DNA from: Peptococcaceae bacterium
Lineage (GTDB): Bacteria > Bacillota > Peptococcia > DRI-13 > PHAD01
Direction of reading: 5' to 3'
Assembly (NCBI GenBank): GCA_024655825.1
Contig: JANLFJ010000001.1
Span: 47,497 to 111,496 of the forward strand
Length of the DNA stretch: 64,000 nt
Positions within the stretch are counted from its first letter, which is position 1, and the number at the start of each line of letters is the position of its first letter. The notes below the pieces were generated by a model that worked only from the letters and a program-made list of their open reading frames with translations, was not told the origin of the DNA and searched no databases. The position numbers and the translations under genes are program-made. Shown here piece after piece: positions 44,329 to 52,923 of the stretch.

Positions 44329-45510
44329 ATGATGCAATTTGCCAGGCGGGTGCAGTACGCTAAAGCTTCGGAGATACGTGAAATATTGAAAGTAACAGAA
44401 CGACCCGAGGTGATCTCTTTTGCTGGTGGTCTTCCTGCGCCAGAACTGTTTCCCGTTGAGGAAATGAGAGCCGTTTTCGATGCGGTATTGAAAGAACACG
44501 GGAGCGAAGCGCTGCAGTACGCGACCACGGAAGGATATACTCCCTTAAGGGAACAGGTGGCTGCAAGGATGGGCAAAGCGGGTATTCAGGCCGCCGCGGA
44601 TGATATAATCATCATAGCCGGTTCACAGCAGGGGCTTGACCTTACTGCCAAGGTTTTTTTGGATGAAGGAGATACCGTTATCTGTGAAAGCCCCACCTAC
44701 CTTGCCGCCATCAGCGCCTTTAGGACTTTTTTGCCCAGATACGTGGAGATTGAAATGGACGAAGACGGCATGATCATGGAAGAACTGGAAAAAGCACTGG
44801 AATCAAACCCCGGCGTAAAATTCATCTATACCGTACCCGATTTTCAGAACCCGACGGGCAGGACTTTGAGCCTGGAGAGAAGGAAAAAACTGGTTGAGCT
44901 GGCCAATACATACGAGGTGATAATCATTGAAGACAATCCTTACGGTGAATTGAGGTTTGCCGGGGAAAACATCCCCCCGGTAAAAAGTTTTGATACACAG
45001 GGCCGGGTTGTTTACCAGAGCACTTTCTCCAAAATTCTTTCTCCCGGCTTTAGGGTCGGCTGGATTTGTGCGGCGCCCGAAATACTTCAAAATTATGTTT
45101 TGTTCAAACAGGGAACAGATCTGCATACCAGTACAATAGCCCAGTATGCCATAGTACATTTTTTAAAAACATTTGATCTGGAAGCGCACATAGAAAAAAT
45201 CAGGAAGGTATATAAAGAAAGACGCGTGCTGATGATCGACACGATGAAAAAAGAATTTCCCGGTGAGGTGAAATACACAACGCCTGAGGGGGGACTGTTC
45301 CTTTGGGTGGAGCTTCCTTCCTACTTGAACGCCAGAGATTTGCTGGTTAAATGCCTGGAAAAGAACGTGGCTTTTGTGCCGGGCGGTTCATTTTTCCCCA
45401 ACGGCAGCCGGGAAAACACACTGAGGCTGAATTATTCCAACTCTTCCGAAGAAATGATCGTTGAAGGCATAAAGAGGATTGCCGGCGCCCTGAAAGAGAT
45501 GATAAAATAA
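44329..45510 (+). CDS. PLP-dependent aminotransferase, class I/II (2-aminoadipate type)
   Basis: 393 aa from ATG 44329 (AAGGAG eight bases upstream; a further ATG at 44332). Fold type I enzyme: PLP-binding region SPTYLAAISAF, IYTVPDFQNPTGRTLS, IIEDNPYGELRF and the Schiff-base lysine in STFSKILSPGFRVG near 236. It is close to the alpha-aminoadipate/aromatic aminotransferase (LysN/MocR-like) group. Substrate uncertain. Upstream DNA has only a weak promoter. Confidence 0.88.
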   Translation: MMQFARRVQYAKASEIREILKVTERPEVISFAGGLPAPELFPVEEMRAVFDAVLKEHGSEALQYATTEGYTPLREQVAARMGKAGIQAAADDIIIIAGSQQGLDLTAKVFLDEGDTVICESPTYLAAISAFRTFLPRYVEIEMDEDGMIMEELEKALESNPGVKFIYTVPDFQNPTGRTLSLERRKKLVELANTYEVIIIEDNPYGELRFAGENIPPVKSFDTQGRVVYQSTFSKILSPGFRVGWICAAPEILQNYVLFKQGTDLHTSTIAQYAIVHFLKTFDLEAHIEKIRKVYKERRVLMIDTMKKEFPGEVKYTTPEGGLFLWVELPSYLNARDLLVKCLEKNVAFVPGGSFFPNGSRENTLRLNYSNSSEEMIVEGIKRIAGALKEMIK

Positions 45511-45523
45511 CCCGTGTTTTTTC

Positions 45524-45553
45524 TTTACCATTAAAAGGACACCGTGATATAAT
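45524..45553 (+). promoter_or_regulatory. Candidate promoter of SCIFF operon
   Basis: TATAAT (45548-45553) lies 18 bp after TTTACC (45524-45529), 31 bp upstream of the SCIFF start. Confidence 0.5.
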
Positions 45554-45583
45554 ATTTACGTCCAAAAAAGAGGAGGAAAAAGA

Positions 45584-45748
45584 ATGACTGCCCAAGCCCA
45601 TATCAAGACCATCAATAGACAGGCGCTGGCCCGGACCCTGGAAAAAGGCGGCTGCGGCGAGTGCGTCACTTCCTGCCAGTCGGCATGCAAGACCTCGTGC
45701 ACGGTCAGCAGCCAAAACTGCCTGAAGGAAATGAACATCAAAAAATAG
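45584..45748 (+). CDS. scfA: Six-cysteine peptide SCIFF (ranthipeptide precursor)
   Basis: 54 aa, AGGAGG upstream. The start HIKTINRQAL is the leader-like part; the core GGCGECVTSCQSACKTSC, then a final NC, gives six cysteines in under 25 residues. This is the SCIFF family, found in nearly all Clostridia. The adjacent radical SAM enzyme joins cysteine sulphur to a nearby residue (thioether). The mature product's role is unknown. A short hairpin follows before the maturase. Confidence 0.95.
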   Translation: MTAQAHIKTINRQALARTLEKGGCGECVTSCQSACKTSCTVSSQNCLKEMNIKK

Positions 45749-45774
45749 GGACCCGGCCAGGGTCTGTTTTCTTT
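45749..45774 (+). terminator. Attenuating terminator between SCIFF and its maturase
   Basis: GACCC (45750-45754) pairs with GGGTC (45760-45764), followed by TGTTTTCTTT. The five-pair stem is short, so read-through is likely and would yield more precursor than enzyme. Confidence 0.55.
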
Positions 45775-45803
45775 GAAAGAACTCGCCTTTGGGGGCCGCT
45801 TAA

Positions 45804-47198
45804 ATGCCGTACGATTTTTCTCTTGTGCACACTTTTGCGATAAATGATACATATATGGTTCTGGATATAAACAGCGGCATCATCCACAGCCTGAGCCCAG
45901 CAGCTTGGGATTTTTTAACGGCCTGGGAACGAGCCGGGGGTAATGCCGGCAAGGCGATTGACCAGCTGTCGTACAAGCACGGGCGCGCTGAACTGGAAAC
46001 AATATACTCCCTTTTTGAGCAGCTTAGAGAAGAGGGCATGCTGTTCAGCAGGGACGAGCAGCTGGAATCATATAGTTTGCCAGGGGAGGGCATTGTCAAA
46101 GCCCTCTGCCTGCACGTTGCGCATGACTGCAACATGCGCTGCCGCTACTGCTTTGCCGGGACCGGGAGTTTCGGCGGCGAAAGGCGGTTTATGGACCTGG
46201 AAACGGGAAAGCGCGCCCTGGACTTTCTTTTTGAAGTGTCCGGCCCCAGAAAACATGTGGAAATAGATTACTTTGGCGGCGAACCCCTGCTAAATTATCC
46301 TGTGGTCAGGGAATTGGTCCGGTACGGCAAGAAAAAGGCGGCGGAGCAGGGAAAAGAATTGAAACAAAGCCTGACCACCAATGCTCTCTTGCTGGACAGA
46401 GAAAAAATAGATTTCTTCAACCGGGAAGGAATCCACATGATTCTCAGTATTGACGGGCGTCCCCAAGTCCACAACCGTATGCGCCCGCTGCCCGGCAAAA
46501 CAGACAGTTACGGAGCGGTAATAAAAGCAATAAAGGCATATGTGGACAGCCAAAAAGAAGAAGCGTATTTTATCAGGGGAACCTATACTCGTTATAACCT
46601 GGATTTTTGCGCTGACTTTCTTCACCTCGTCAACAAAGGCTTCCGGCGCATTTCGCTGGAACCGGTGGTGGCCTCGCCCGGAGCTGACTATGCCCTCAGG
46701 GAAGAAGATGTTCCCTTTCTTTTCGACCAGTACCGGGAACTGGCCGAAATATGCCTTGATTTATACCGAGACGGTCATAACGTCAATTTCTTCCACTTCA
46801 ATATTGACCTGGACAAAGGCCCGTGCCTGCCCAAACGCCTGACAGGCTGCGGCGCGGGTCACGAGTATCTTGCGGTCTCGCCGGCTGGCGACCTTTATCC
46901 CTGTCATCAATTCATGGGACAGGAAAACTTTATTGTCGGCAGCGTTTACGCGGGAATAACAAACAAGACCTTGTGCAGCGAATTCCGCTCGGCTCACGTT
47001 CTCAACAAGCAGCCTTGCCGGGAATGCTGGGCCCGGTTTTTCTGCAGCGGCGGCTGCCATGCCAATGCTTACAATTATAACGGCAGCATTTTTGAACCAT
47101 ACCGGATAGCTTGTGAAATCCAAAAGAAAAGACTGGAATGCGCCATCTACTTGCAGGTGAAGAAGTGGGAATTGGAACAAAAAGGAACGGGCGACTAA
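45804..47198 (+). CDS. scfB: SCIFF radical SAM maturase (SPASM domain)
   Basis: 464 aa. An N-terminal peptide-recognition region (1-100) precedes the radical SAM cluster motif CNMRCRYCFAG (near 109), GGEPLLNYP near 158 and a C-terminal SPASM domain with cysteines in LTGCGAGHEYL, DLYPCHQF and CRECWARFFCSGGC near 405-420 for two auxiliary [4Fe-4S] clusters. It installs thioether cross-links in the SCIFF peptide 56 bp upstream. Assignment rests on the precursor adjacency and length. Confidence 0.94.
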   Translation: MPYDFSLVHTFAINDTYMVLDINSGIIHSLSPAAWDFLTAWERAGGNAGKAIDQLSYKHGRAELETIYSLFEQLREEGMLFSRDEQLESYSLPGEGIVKALCLHVAHDCNMRCRYCFAGTGSFGGERRFMDLETGKRALDFLFEVSGPRKHVEIDYFGGEPLLNYPVVRELVRYGKKKAAEQGKELKQSLTTNALLLDREKIDFFNREGIHMILSIDGRPQVHNRMRPLPGKTDSYGAVIKAIKAYVDSQKEEAYFIRGTYTRYNLDFCADFLHLVNKGFRRISLEPVVASPGADYALREEDVPFLFDQYRELAEICLDLYRDGHNVNFFHFNIDLDKGPCLPKRLTGCGAGHEYLAVSPAGDLYPCHQFMGQENFIVGSVYAGITNKTLCSEFRSAHVLNKQPCRECWARFFCSGGCHANAYNYNGSIFEPYRIACEIQKKRLECAIYLQVKKWELEQKGTGD

Positions 47199-47341
47199 AG
47201 GCGGTATATTATTGGCAAAACTATAATTGTAATATTCTAACTAGCCAAAGACAGTTTATACAGCCCCGCCATATAATAAACCAGGAAGGAAGGTGAGGTG
47301 CCCGAACCGGCAGGTGCGATTAAAGAATGCCGGAGGGGAAC

Positions 47342-48742
47342 ATGAAGGGGAACATTGATTTGTCCAAGAAGCCTCAATTTTTCCAGTTCAAAAACCTGTG
47401 GTTAGGCATAAGCCTTTTGCTTTTCGCGGTAGTTGTGTTTTCCATTTCATATTTATGCCTCGAAAAAGACCGCCCGGTCATGCTGCTGGTCGATGGCCAG
47501 CCCCTTGTTGTAGCTGCTGGAAAAGAAGAGGTCGATAAAGCCCTTGACAGGGCCGAAAGCGAACTGGAGAAACAGTACGGCACGGTTATCAAGGGATTCA
47601 AACAGGCGCTGACATTTGACAGTGAACTTGTAAAAAAAGAGGATAAACCTGTAAGCGGCAGTGAACTTTGCGAACTGTTGAAAGACCGGCTCGACTGGCA
47701 GGCGGAGTGCGCTGTTCTTAGCATAAGCGGTAAACCAGACCTGTACCTGCGCTCCGAAAACGAAGCGAAAAAAGCACTTGAAGAAATTAAAAAGTACTAC
47801 CTTCCCGGAGACCTGACCGGTGTAGAGGTGGAAAGAACCGACTTTGCCGAAGAGGTTAGCCTCAGGGCCGGCACAGGACCTGTAAAAAGCGTCAGAACAG
47901 CGGAATCGGCAGTGGAAGCCATGGTTAAAGGCCTGGACAGGATTATTCAGCACAGTGTACAAAAAGGCGAATCGTTGTGGACTATCGCCCGCGACAATAA
48001 TATGACCGTAGCTCAACTAATGGAAATGAACCCGGAGCAAAAAAGCGACTTTCTCAGGCCGGGTCAGAAGCTTAACCTGGTTAAAGCCGAACCTCTTCTT
48101 ACCGTATTGACCACGGTAACGACCACCGTTGAAGAAAAAATACCTTACAAAACCGTTTATGAAGATGACGACACGCTCTGGCGAGGACAGCAAAAGGTCC
48201 GGCGGGAAGGGGTCCCCGGGTCCCGGAAAGTGACTTACCGCATCAGCAAAGCCAACGATGTGGAAGTATCGCGGGAGACCCTGGAAGAAACGATCCTGTC
48301 GGAACCCTTAAGCCGTATAGTGTTAAGCGGCACAAAAATGATGATTGCCTCGCGCGGCGACGGGGGGAACGGCATACTTGGCTGGCCGACCAGGGGAAAA
48401 ATAAACTCTCCCTTCGGTAAAAAGCGCGGCCGCAAGATACACAGCGGTACTGATATAGATGGAGAAATAGGCGACCCGATATTTGCCGCCGGTGACGGCG
48501 TTGTGCTGGAAGCGGGCTGGAAAGGCAGGTACGGCAAGTGTGTCATGATTGACCACGGGCGCGGTCTTACCACGCTGTATGGCCACCTGAGCCTGATCGA
48601 TGTTGCTGTAGGTCAGCAGGTCAGCAGGGGGGATATTATCGGCCTGCTGGGGACAACCGGTAACAGCACCGGCCCTCATTTGCATTTTGAAGTGCGCCTG
48701 AACGGGGAATTCCAGAACCCCATGAAATATCTGGAACAATAA
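47342..48742 (+). CDS. M23 peptidase with LysM and G5 domains
   Basis: 466 aa from ATG 47342 (GGAGGGG five bases before; ATG 47327 is alternative). One membrane anchor (about 20-38). LysM (HSVQKGESLWTIARDNNM, near 205-250), G5 domain (TTTVEEKIPYKTVYEDD...SRKVTY, about 265-340), then M23 with KIHSGTDIDG near 380 and GPHLHFEV near 450, so zinc ligands are intact. A cell-wall hydrolase that binds peptidoglycan. Similar proteins are common in Peptococcaceae. A terminator overlaps its end. Confidence 0.93.
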   Translation: MKGNIDLSKKPQFFQFKNLWLGISLLLFAVVVFSISYLCLEKDRPVMLLVDGQPLVVAAGKEEVDKALDRAESELEKQYGTVIKGFKQALTFDSELVKKEDKPVSGSELCELLKDRLDWQAECAVLSISGKPDLYLRSENEAKKALEEIKKYYLPGDLTGVEVERTDFAEEVSLRAGTGPVKSVRTAESAVEAMVKGLDRIIQHSVQKGESLWTIARDNNMTVAQLMEMNPEQKSDFLRPGQKLNLVKAEPLLTVLTTVTTTVEEKIPYKTVYEDDDTLWRGQQKVRREGVPGSRKVTYRISKANDVEVSRETLEETILSEPLSRIVLSGTKMMIASRGDGGNGILGWPTRGKINSPFGKKRGRKIHSGTDIDGEIGDPIFAAGDGVVLEAGWKGRYGKCVMIDHGRGLTTLYGHLSLIDVAVGQQVSRGDIIGLLGTTGNSTGPHLHFEVRLNGEFQNPMKYLEQ

Positions 48743-48763
48743 GCACAGGTCCGCCTGTGCTTA
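48740..48763 (+). terminator. Hairpin overlapping end of M23 gene
   Basis: AAGCACAGG (48741-48749) pairs with CCTGTGCTT (48754-48762) around TCCG, with ATA/TAT extending the stem. The stop codon lies in the stem. T-run is poor (TTATTAA). Confidence 0.6.
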
Positions 48764-48806
48764 TTAATGATTCAAATTTGCAGCTGCAAGGGAGGTTGCA
48801 GGGACG

Positions 48807-48914
48807 GTGGTCAATAAAAAGCGCAGGGTAAGAGCGGCCCGGATTATCGTTGCCGTGATAGCAGTCATTTTAAGTTTCGGTCTGTTGGTCACCTCGTTGA
48901 GCTGGTACTTTTGA
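48807..48914 (+). CDS. Small predicted membrane protein, 35 aa
   Basis: GTG start with a GGGAGG site about 11 bases before it. The product starts with seven residues rich in lysine and arginine and then one membrane helix, ending in LSWYF. Its size and layout resemble small single-span membrane peptides such as Prli42, but sequence similarity cannot be claimed. Not in the set of longer frames. Confidence 0.5.
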   Translation: MVNKKRRVRAARIIVAVIAVILSFGLLVTSLSWYF

Positions 48915-49118
48915 CTCAAAAAGGGAAGCGGGTCCTCCATTATATTCTTGCGTAAAGCAGCAAGCGGATTATACTCAAACGACGGGTTTGTTCCCGGAAG
49001 GGTTCAAATCCTTTTTTTGTCCCGTTATTTGACTGTAACGCCAGAATATACCTGCCAGCAAAGTTCACTGATCCGCTATAATGGAGGAGGACCGGAACCT
49101 GGAGGAGTGAAAAGAGCC

Positions 49119-50009
49119 ATGTGCCGAGACAATATGTACAGCAGGCTGCTGACCAAAGCAATCCTTCTGGCCGTAATTGCCGCTGTAACTGCAAACATGC
49201 TTTTTGGCGCAAAGCCGTTTGCGGTTCATTCCTATGGCAATAAATTAATTCAAAGAATAGCCTGGTTTTACCTCGATTACCAGACAAAGAATTATTACGA
49301 ACTGCAGAGCGAGCATTTCCTTCTAAAATATTCGGCCGCGGATAAAAGTGCCGCTCATTTGACTGCTGAAAAGGCAGAAGAGTATTTGAATTCAGCAAAA
49401 CGCATTTTGCTTGACGATTCGGAAGAGGGGAGAATACTGCTGGTTCTTTATCCCGATCGGGATTCGCTGAATGGCAGTTTCGGCTGGGGCAGTGATAAAA
49501 GCGCGGCAGGCGTTTACTGGGCAGGCAGCATCGTACTGCTGTCTCCTCGTGCCTGGAAAAGCGGAAAAACATCGGAAGAAGAGATGAAAAATATCCTGGC
49601 GCACCAGGTCCCGCTTTCCCATGAACTCACCCACCTCCTGGTAGACAGGCAGACAGGGGGTAACTACTGCCGCTGGCTTACCGAAGGGCTGGCGCAGTAT
49701 GTTGAAGAAAAGATCGCCGGTTTCAGGCTAAAAGAGCCCTTGCCGGAGGAAAGAGAAAACCTTTACCCGCTGGATGGGCTGGAGAAAAACTTTGACCGGC
49801 AGGAAAACCAGGAACTGGCTTACTGGCAGTCGCTTCAAACAGTGAAATTCCTTCTTGATGAGCACGGCATGGTAAAAATGCAGGAACTGCTGGCCGTGCT
49901 GGGCAAGGGAGCAAGAATAGAAGAAGCTTTAAACAGCGTCTATGGTTTGGACAGGGTCAAATTGGAAAATGCGGTGAAAGGTTACCTGGCAAAACAAGAC
50001 TATGATTGA
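49119..50009 (+). CDS. Membrane-anchored MA-clan metallopeptidase-like protein
   Basis: 296 aa from ATG 49119 (GGAGGAG upstream; GTG 49107 possible). One N-terminal membrane helix (about 10-30). A zinc-peptidase motif SHELTHLLVD near residue 170 (HELTH fits HExxH), followed by WLTEGLAQYVEE near 187, whose glutamate is a likely third ligand. This is the gluzincin pattern. Substrate unknown; the ectodomain faces outside the membrane. Genes for a membrane peptide and HtrA flank it. Confidence 0.8.
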   Translation: MCRDNMYSRLLTKAILLAVIAAVTANMLFGAKPFAVHSYGNKLIQRIAWFYLDYQTKNYYELQSEHFLLKYSAADKSAAHLTAEKAEEYLNSAKRILLDDSEEGRILLVLYPDRDSLNGSFGWGSDKSAAGVYWAGSIVLLSPRAWKSGKTSEEEMKNILAHQVPLSHELTHLLVDRQTGGNYCRWLTEGLAQYVEEKIAGFRLKEPLPEERENLYPLDGLEKNFDRQENQELAYWQSLQTVKFLLDEHGMVKMQELLAVLGKGARIEEALNSVYGLDRVKLENAVKGYLAKQDYD

Positions 50010-50130
50010 ACATGTTAATGCGTGTTATTACGGGATGACTTTTTAATGATGTCTTTGTATAATCGAGATAGAGCATAAAGCGGCCAGATAAGCATGATAA
50101 CATACAATGAAGGCTTTTAAATCATAATAT

Positions 50131-50150
50131 ATGTTACGGAATGTTACGGA
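50131..50150 (+). repeat. Tandem 10-bp repeat before htrA
   Basis: ATGTTACGGA occurs twice in a row, the second copy running into the htrA ribosome binding site. Confidence 0.8.
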
Positions 50151-50163
50151 GGGGGCGCCACAA

Positions 50164-51285
50164 ATGAGTTACCGTTTTGGGGATTACCCGCGAAGAAGAA
50201 GCGTTTTTGCTACGATACTGATGCTGCTGGTCAGTTCCGTAATAGGCGGTTTGCTGGCTTTGAGCCTGGCGCCGCATATTTATGGTTACGGCAACTTAAG
50301 TACGCCCGCGCCGCTTCCCGGTTCAGACCAAAAGGATCCTCTTTCGCCCGCATATCTTGACTATTCACCGGTGGTGAAGATAGCCGAGCAGGTGGGGCCC
50401 GCCGTGATAGGCATTTCCAACCAGGCTGTGGGCCGCAGCCTGTTCAACCGGGAACTTATTGAGCAGGGAAGCGGTTCAGGGGTGATTATCAGCCAGGATG
50501 GATACATAGTTACCAATTATCATGTGATTCAAAACGCGGAAAGACTGGTGGTTACTCTTGCCAACGATAAGCAGCTTGAAGCGGAAGTGCGGGGCAGCGA
50601 TCCTGATACTGACCTTGCTGTTTTGAGAATAAAAGCGTCAAACCTTCCCGTTGCTGTTCTTGGCGATTCCAGCCAGCTCCGGGTGGGGGAACTTGTGGTT
50701 GCTATCGGGAACCCGCTCGGCGCTGAATTTGCCAGGTCCGTAACGGCAGGAGTGGTCAGCGCGAAAGAGCGTCACATCAACATTCAAGAGCGCAAGGTAA
50801 CGCTTATCCAGACCGATGCCGCCATTAATCCCGGCAACAGCGGCGGCGCCCTGGTAAACAGCAGCGGGCAGGTCATTGGTATTAACAGCGCGAAGCTGGT
50901 CATCCCGGGTGTGGAAGGAATGGGGTTTGCGATCCCCATCAACGATGCCAAGCCCATCATCAACGAACTTATTGAAAGAGGTTATGTCAGCAGGCCGGCC
51001 CTGGGTATTTGGGGCGTAGCCATTGATGAACTACTGGCCAGGCAAAACAACCTGCCACCGGGCATCTATATCCGGGAACTGGTACGCAGCGGCCCGGCTC
51101 AACAGGCCGGTTTGAAAACGGGAGACATTATCCTTTCCATCAATGGGCAAAGAGTAACCTCCTTTGACGAGATGAGCAAAGCGCTTGAAAAATTTAAACC
51201 TGGCGATAAAGTCACCGTCGACTTTTACCGGGGCGGGAAAAAATACTCTGCCGAGCTGGTCCTGGGAGAACGGGGCCGACAGTAG
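50164..51285 (+). CDS. htrA: HtrA/DegP-type serine protease
   Basis: 373 aa from ATG 50164 (GGAGGGGGC upstream). Membrane helix at about 24-45, then a trypsin-like domain: His in TNYHVIQ near 119, Asp in DTDLAVL near 149, Ser in NPGNSGGAL near 226. One PDZ domain at the end (GIYIRELVRSGPAQQAGLKTGDI in part). It degrades misfolded exported proteins. Position before rlmH matches HtrC in Bacillus; the walRK genes normally nearby are not seen. Tandem 10-bp repeats lie in the leader. Confidence 0.94.
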   Translation: MSYRFGDYPRRRSVFATILMLLVSSVIGGLLALSLAPHIYGYGNLSTPAPLPGSDQKDPLSPAYLDYSPVVKIAEQVGPAVIGISNQAVGRSLFNRELIEQGSGSGVIISQDGYIVTNYHVIQNAERLVVTLANDKQLEAEVRGSDPDTDLAVLRIKASNLPVAVLGDSSQLRVGELVVAIGNPLGAEFARSVTAGVVSAKERHINIQERKVTLIQTDAAINPGNSGGALVNSSGQVIGINSAKLVIPGVEGMGFAIPINDAKPIINELIERGYVSRPALGIWGVAIDELLARQNNLPPGIYIRELVRSGPAQQAGLKTGDIILSINGQRVTSFDEMSKALEKFKPGDKVTVDFYRGGKKYSAELVLGERGRQ

Positions 51286-51338
51286 CGGGGGGAAAGCGAT
51301 GTTGATCTGCGCCTGCGCTAACAATGTGGTGAAAGGAT

Positions 51339-51818
51339 ATGCGGATTAAACTGGTTGTTGTAGGCAAATTAAAGGAGAAATACTGGCGTGAGGCTGCAGG
51401 CGAGTACTTAAAAAGGCTTGCTCCTTTTGCCAGGGTGGAAATAATCGAAATTGCGGAAGAAAAGCTGCCTGATAACCCGTCGGCAAAAGAAATGGAGCAG
51501 GCCTTAAACAGAGAGGGGGAACGTATTTTAAACCACATTTCTCCCTCTTTTTACGTTATTCCCCTGGCCATTACGGGGCAGATGCTTTCTTCGGAACAAC
51601 TGGCTGAAATGCTGGGAAGACTTGCGATGGAGGGGAAAAGCCGGGTCGTTTTTATCATCGGTGGGTCATGCGGTTTGGCCGAGGAGGTTATTGAAAGGGG
51701 CGACCTGGTTCTTTCCTTTTCTCCGCTGACCTTCCCCCACCAGATGATGCGGGTGCTGCTGCTGGAGCAAATTTATCGCGGATTTAAGATTCTGCGGGGA
51801 GAGCCGTATCATAAGTAA
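51339..51818 (+). CDS. rlmH: 23S rRNA (pseudouridine1915-N3)-methyltransferase RlmH
   Basis: 159 aa, the usual length. SPOUT knot motifs: VVVGKLKEKYW at the start, IIGGSCGLAEEV near 108, FPHQMMRVLLLEQIYRGFKIL (core) and the invariant ending GEPYHK. It methylates pseudouridine 1915 of 23S rRNA. The htrA-rlmH pair is a Bacillus origin-region marker. A terminator follows. Confidence 0.97.
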   Translation: MRIKLVVVGKLKEKYWREAAGEYLKRLAPFARVEIIEIAEEKLPDNPSAKEMEQALNREGERILNHISPSFYVIPLAITGQMLSSEQLAEMLGRLAMEGKSRVVFIIGGSCGLAEEVIERGDLVLSFSPLTFPHQMMRVLLLEQIYRGFKILRGEPYHK

Positions 51819-51879
51819 AGAGGATCGCTGAGCCAGTTTGCAAGAAGTGAAGATTTTAGCTCCAACGTTGCGTTAACCG

Positions 51880-51908
51880 GTCGCGCGACAGCGCGTCTTT
51901 CTTTTTGA
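51880..51908 (+). terminator. Rho-independent terminator after rlmH
   Basis: CGCGC (51882-51886) pairs with GCGCG (51891-51895) around GACA, followed by TCTTTCTTTTT. Confidence 0.7.
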
Positions 51909-51918
51909 TAAAACCTGT

Positions 51919-52092
51919 CTAGTCAAATAATTCACGAAGGTAATCCCGACGACCATGTAATATGCGGTGAATGATAACGGTACTTTCCGTTATCCTGTAA
52001 AAATAGTAGAAAACATTTCTCTTTACATTCCGGGAAATTATCTTCGCTGGGCAATTAAACGGCAGAAATAGAGCAAATGTTCGCTTGATTAT
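51919..52092 (-). pseudogene. C-terminal remnant of a RelE/ParE-type toxin
   Basis: On the - strand a 57-codon frame ending at a TAG (51921-51919) reads RNVFYYFYRITESTVIIHRI then LHGRRDYLRELF. The pattern of YRI, V-I-HRILHGRRD is that of the C-terminal half of ParE/RelE toxins. The frame is closed by a stop upstream and has no start, N-terminal half or antitoxin, so it is a broken gene. The 51819-52218 gap otherwise holds a terminator and a leader ORF. Confidence 0.6.
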
Positions 52093-52138
52093 TTATGAAT
52101 ATATATATTAATAGACAAATTATTGGGTAAGGAGTAAA

Positions 52139-52213
52139 ATGAAAATAGCTGACAGCCGGCGTTTCTTGCTTTGGCCAAGAAACGCTTGTCTCGGTACAAC
52201 AAAGGGGGCGTAG
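52139..52213 (+). CDS. Possible 24-codon leader ORF with internal hairpin
   Basis: ATG 52139 follows AAGGAG and opens a 24-residue frame ending six bases before the next gene. Within it CGTTTCTTG (52160-52168) and CAAGAAACG (52176-52184) form a perfect 9-bp stem. This could be a translated regulatory leader; no function is known. Confidence 0.35.
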   Translation: MKIADSRRFLLWPRNACLGTTKGA

Positions 52214-52218
52214 AAAGC

Positions 52219-52908
52219 ATGCTTACCAGGGAACTGGAAAAAATGTGCGTTGTGGCTAAAGGGCCCAATCACGGAGCGGCGCCCATCCCGGAAGAAGGAA
52301 GATGGGTGCAGGTCAGGGAAATCAAAGATGTTTCCGGTTTTGCCCATGGCTGCGGCACTTGCGCGCCGCAGATGGGGACATGCAAATTGACGCTGAACGT
52401 TAAGGCGGGAATCATCGAAGAAGCGTTGGTTGAAAACATCGGCTGTTCCGGTATGACTCAATCTGCGGCGATGGCGGCGGAAATACTTCCCGGCAAAACA
52501 ATTCTGGAAGCATTGAATACTGACCTGGTGTGCGATGCTGTTAACAGCGCGATGAAGCAGTTGTTTCTGCAAATTGTTTATGGGCGCACGCAGACTTCGT
52601 TTTCGGACGGCGGCCTGCCGGTTGGGGCTGCCTGGGAGGACCTGGGTGCCGGCTTGCGCAGCCAGGTAGGCACTTCATACGGCACTCTGGCCAAAGGGCC
52701 GCGCTACCTTGAAGTGACCGGCGGTTATGTGACTCGAATGGGGCTTGATGAAAACAACGAGGTCATTGGTTATGAATACGTTCATATCGGTAAAATGATG
52801 GATTATATCGCCAACGGCATGAGCGCCGACGAAGCCTTGAAAAAAGCCAGGGAAACATATGGCCGGTTTGCTGAAGCGGTAAAACTGATCGATCCGCGCC
52901 GGGAATAA
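52219..52908 (+). CDS. NifU-like scaffold protein paired with GGGtGRT protein
   Basis: 229 aa from ATG 52219 (AAAGGGGGC upstream). The central part resembles the NifU/IscU fold: GCGTCAPQMGTCKLTLNV near 47-64 and VENIGCSGMTQSAAMAAEILPGKTILEAL near 72-100. Three cysteines (CxxC, TC, GCSG) are candidate cluster ligands. It is one of the families annotated as iron-sulfur scaffold-like next to GGGtGRT proteins. The role and true cofactor are unknown. It ends 15 bases before its partner. Confidence 0.85.
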   Translation: MLTRELEKMCVVAKGPNHGAAPIPEEGRWVQVREIKDVSGFAHGCGTCAPQMGTCKLTLNVKAGIIEEALVENIGCSGMTQSAAMAAEILPGKTILEALNTDLVCDAVNSAMKQLFLQIVYGRTQTSFSDGGLPVGAAWEDLGAGLRSQVGTSYGTLAKGPRYLEVTGGYVTRMGLDENNEVIGYEYVHIGKMMDYIANGMSADEALKKARETYGRFAEAVKLIDPRRE

Positions 52909-52923
52909 AAGGAGGGGAAGACG

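Noticed and set aside
47222..47341. A c-di-AMP (ydaO-type) riboswitch before the M23 gene
   Set aside because: Such switches often precede wall hydrolases in this group, but I could not find the conserved blocks in the leader.
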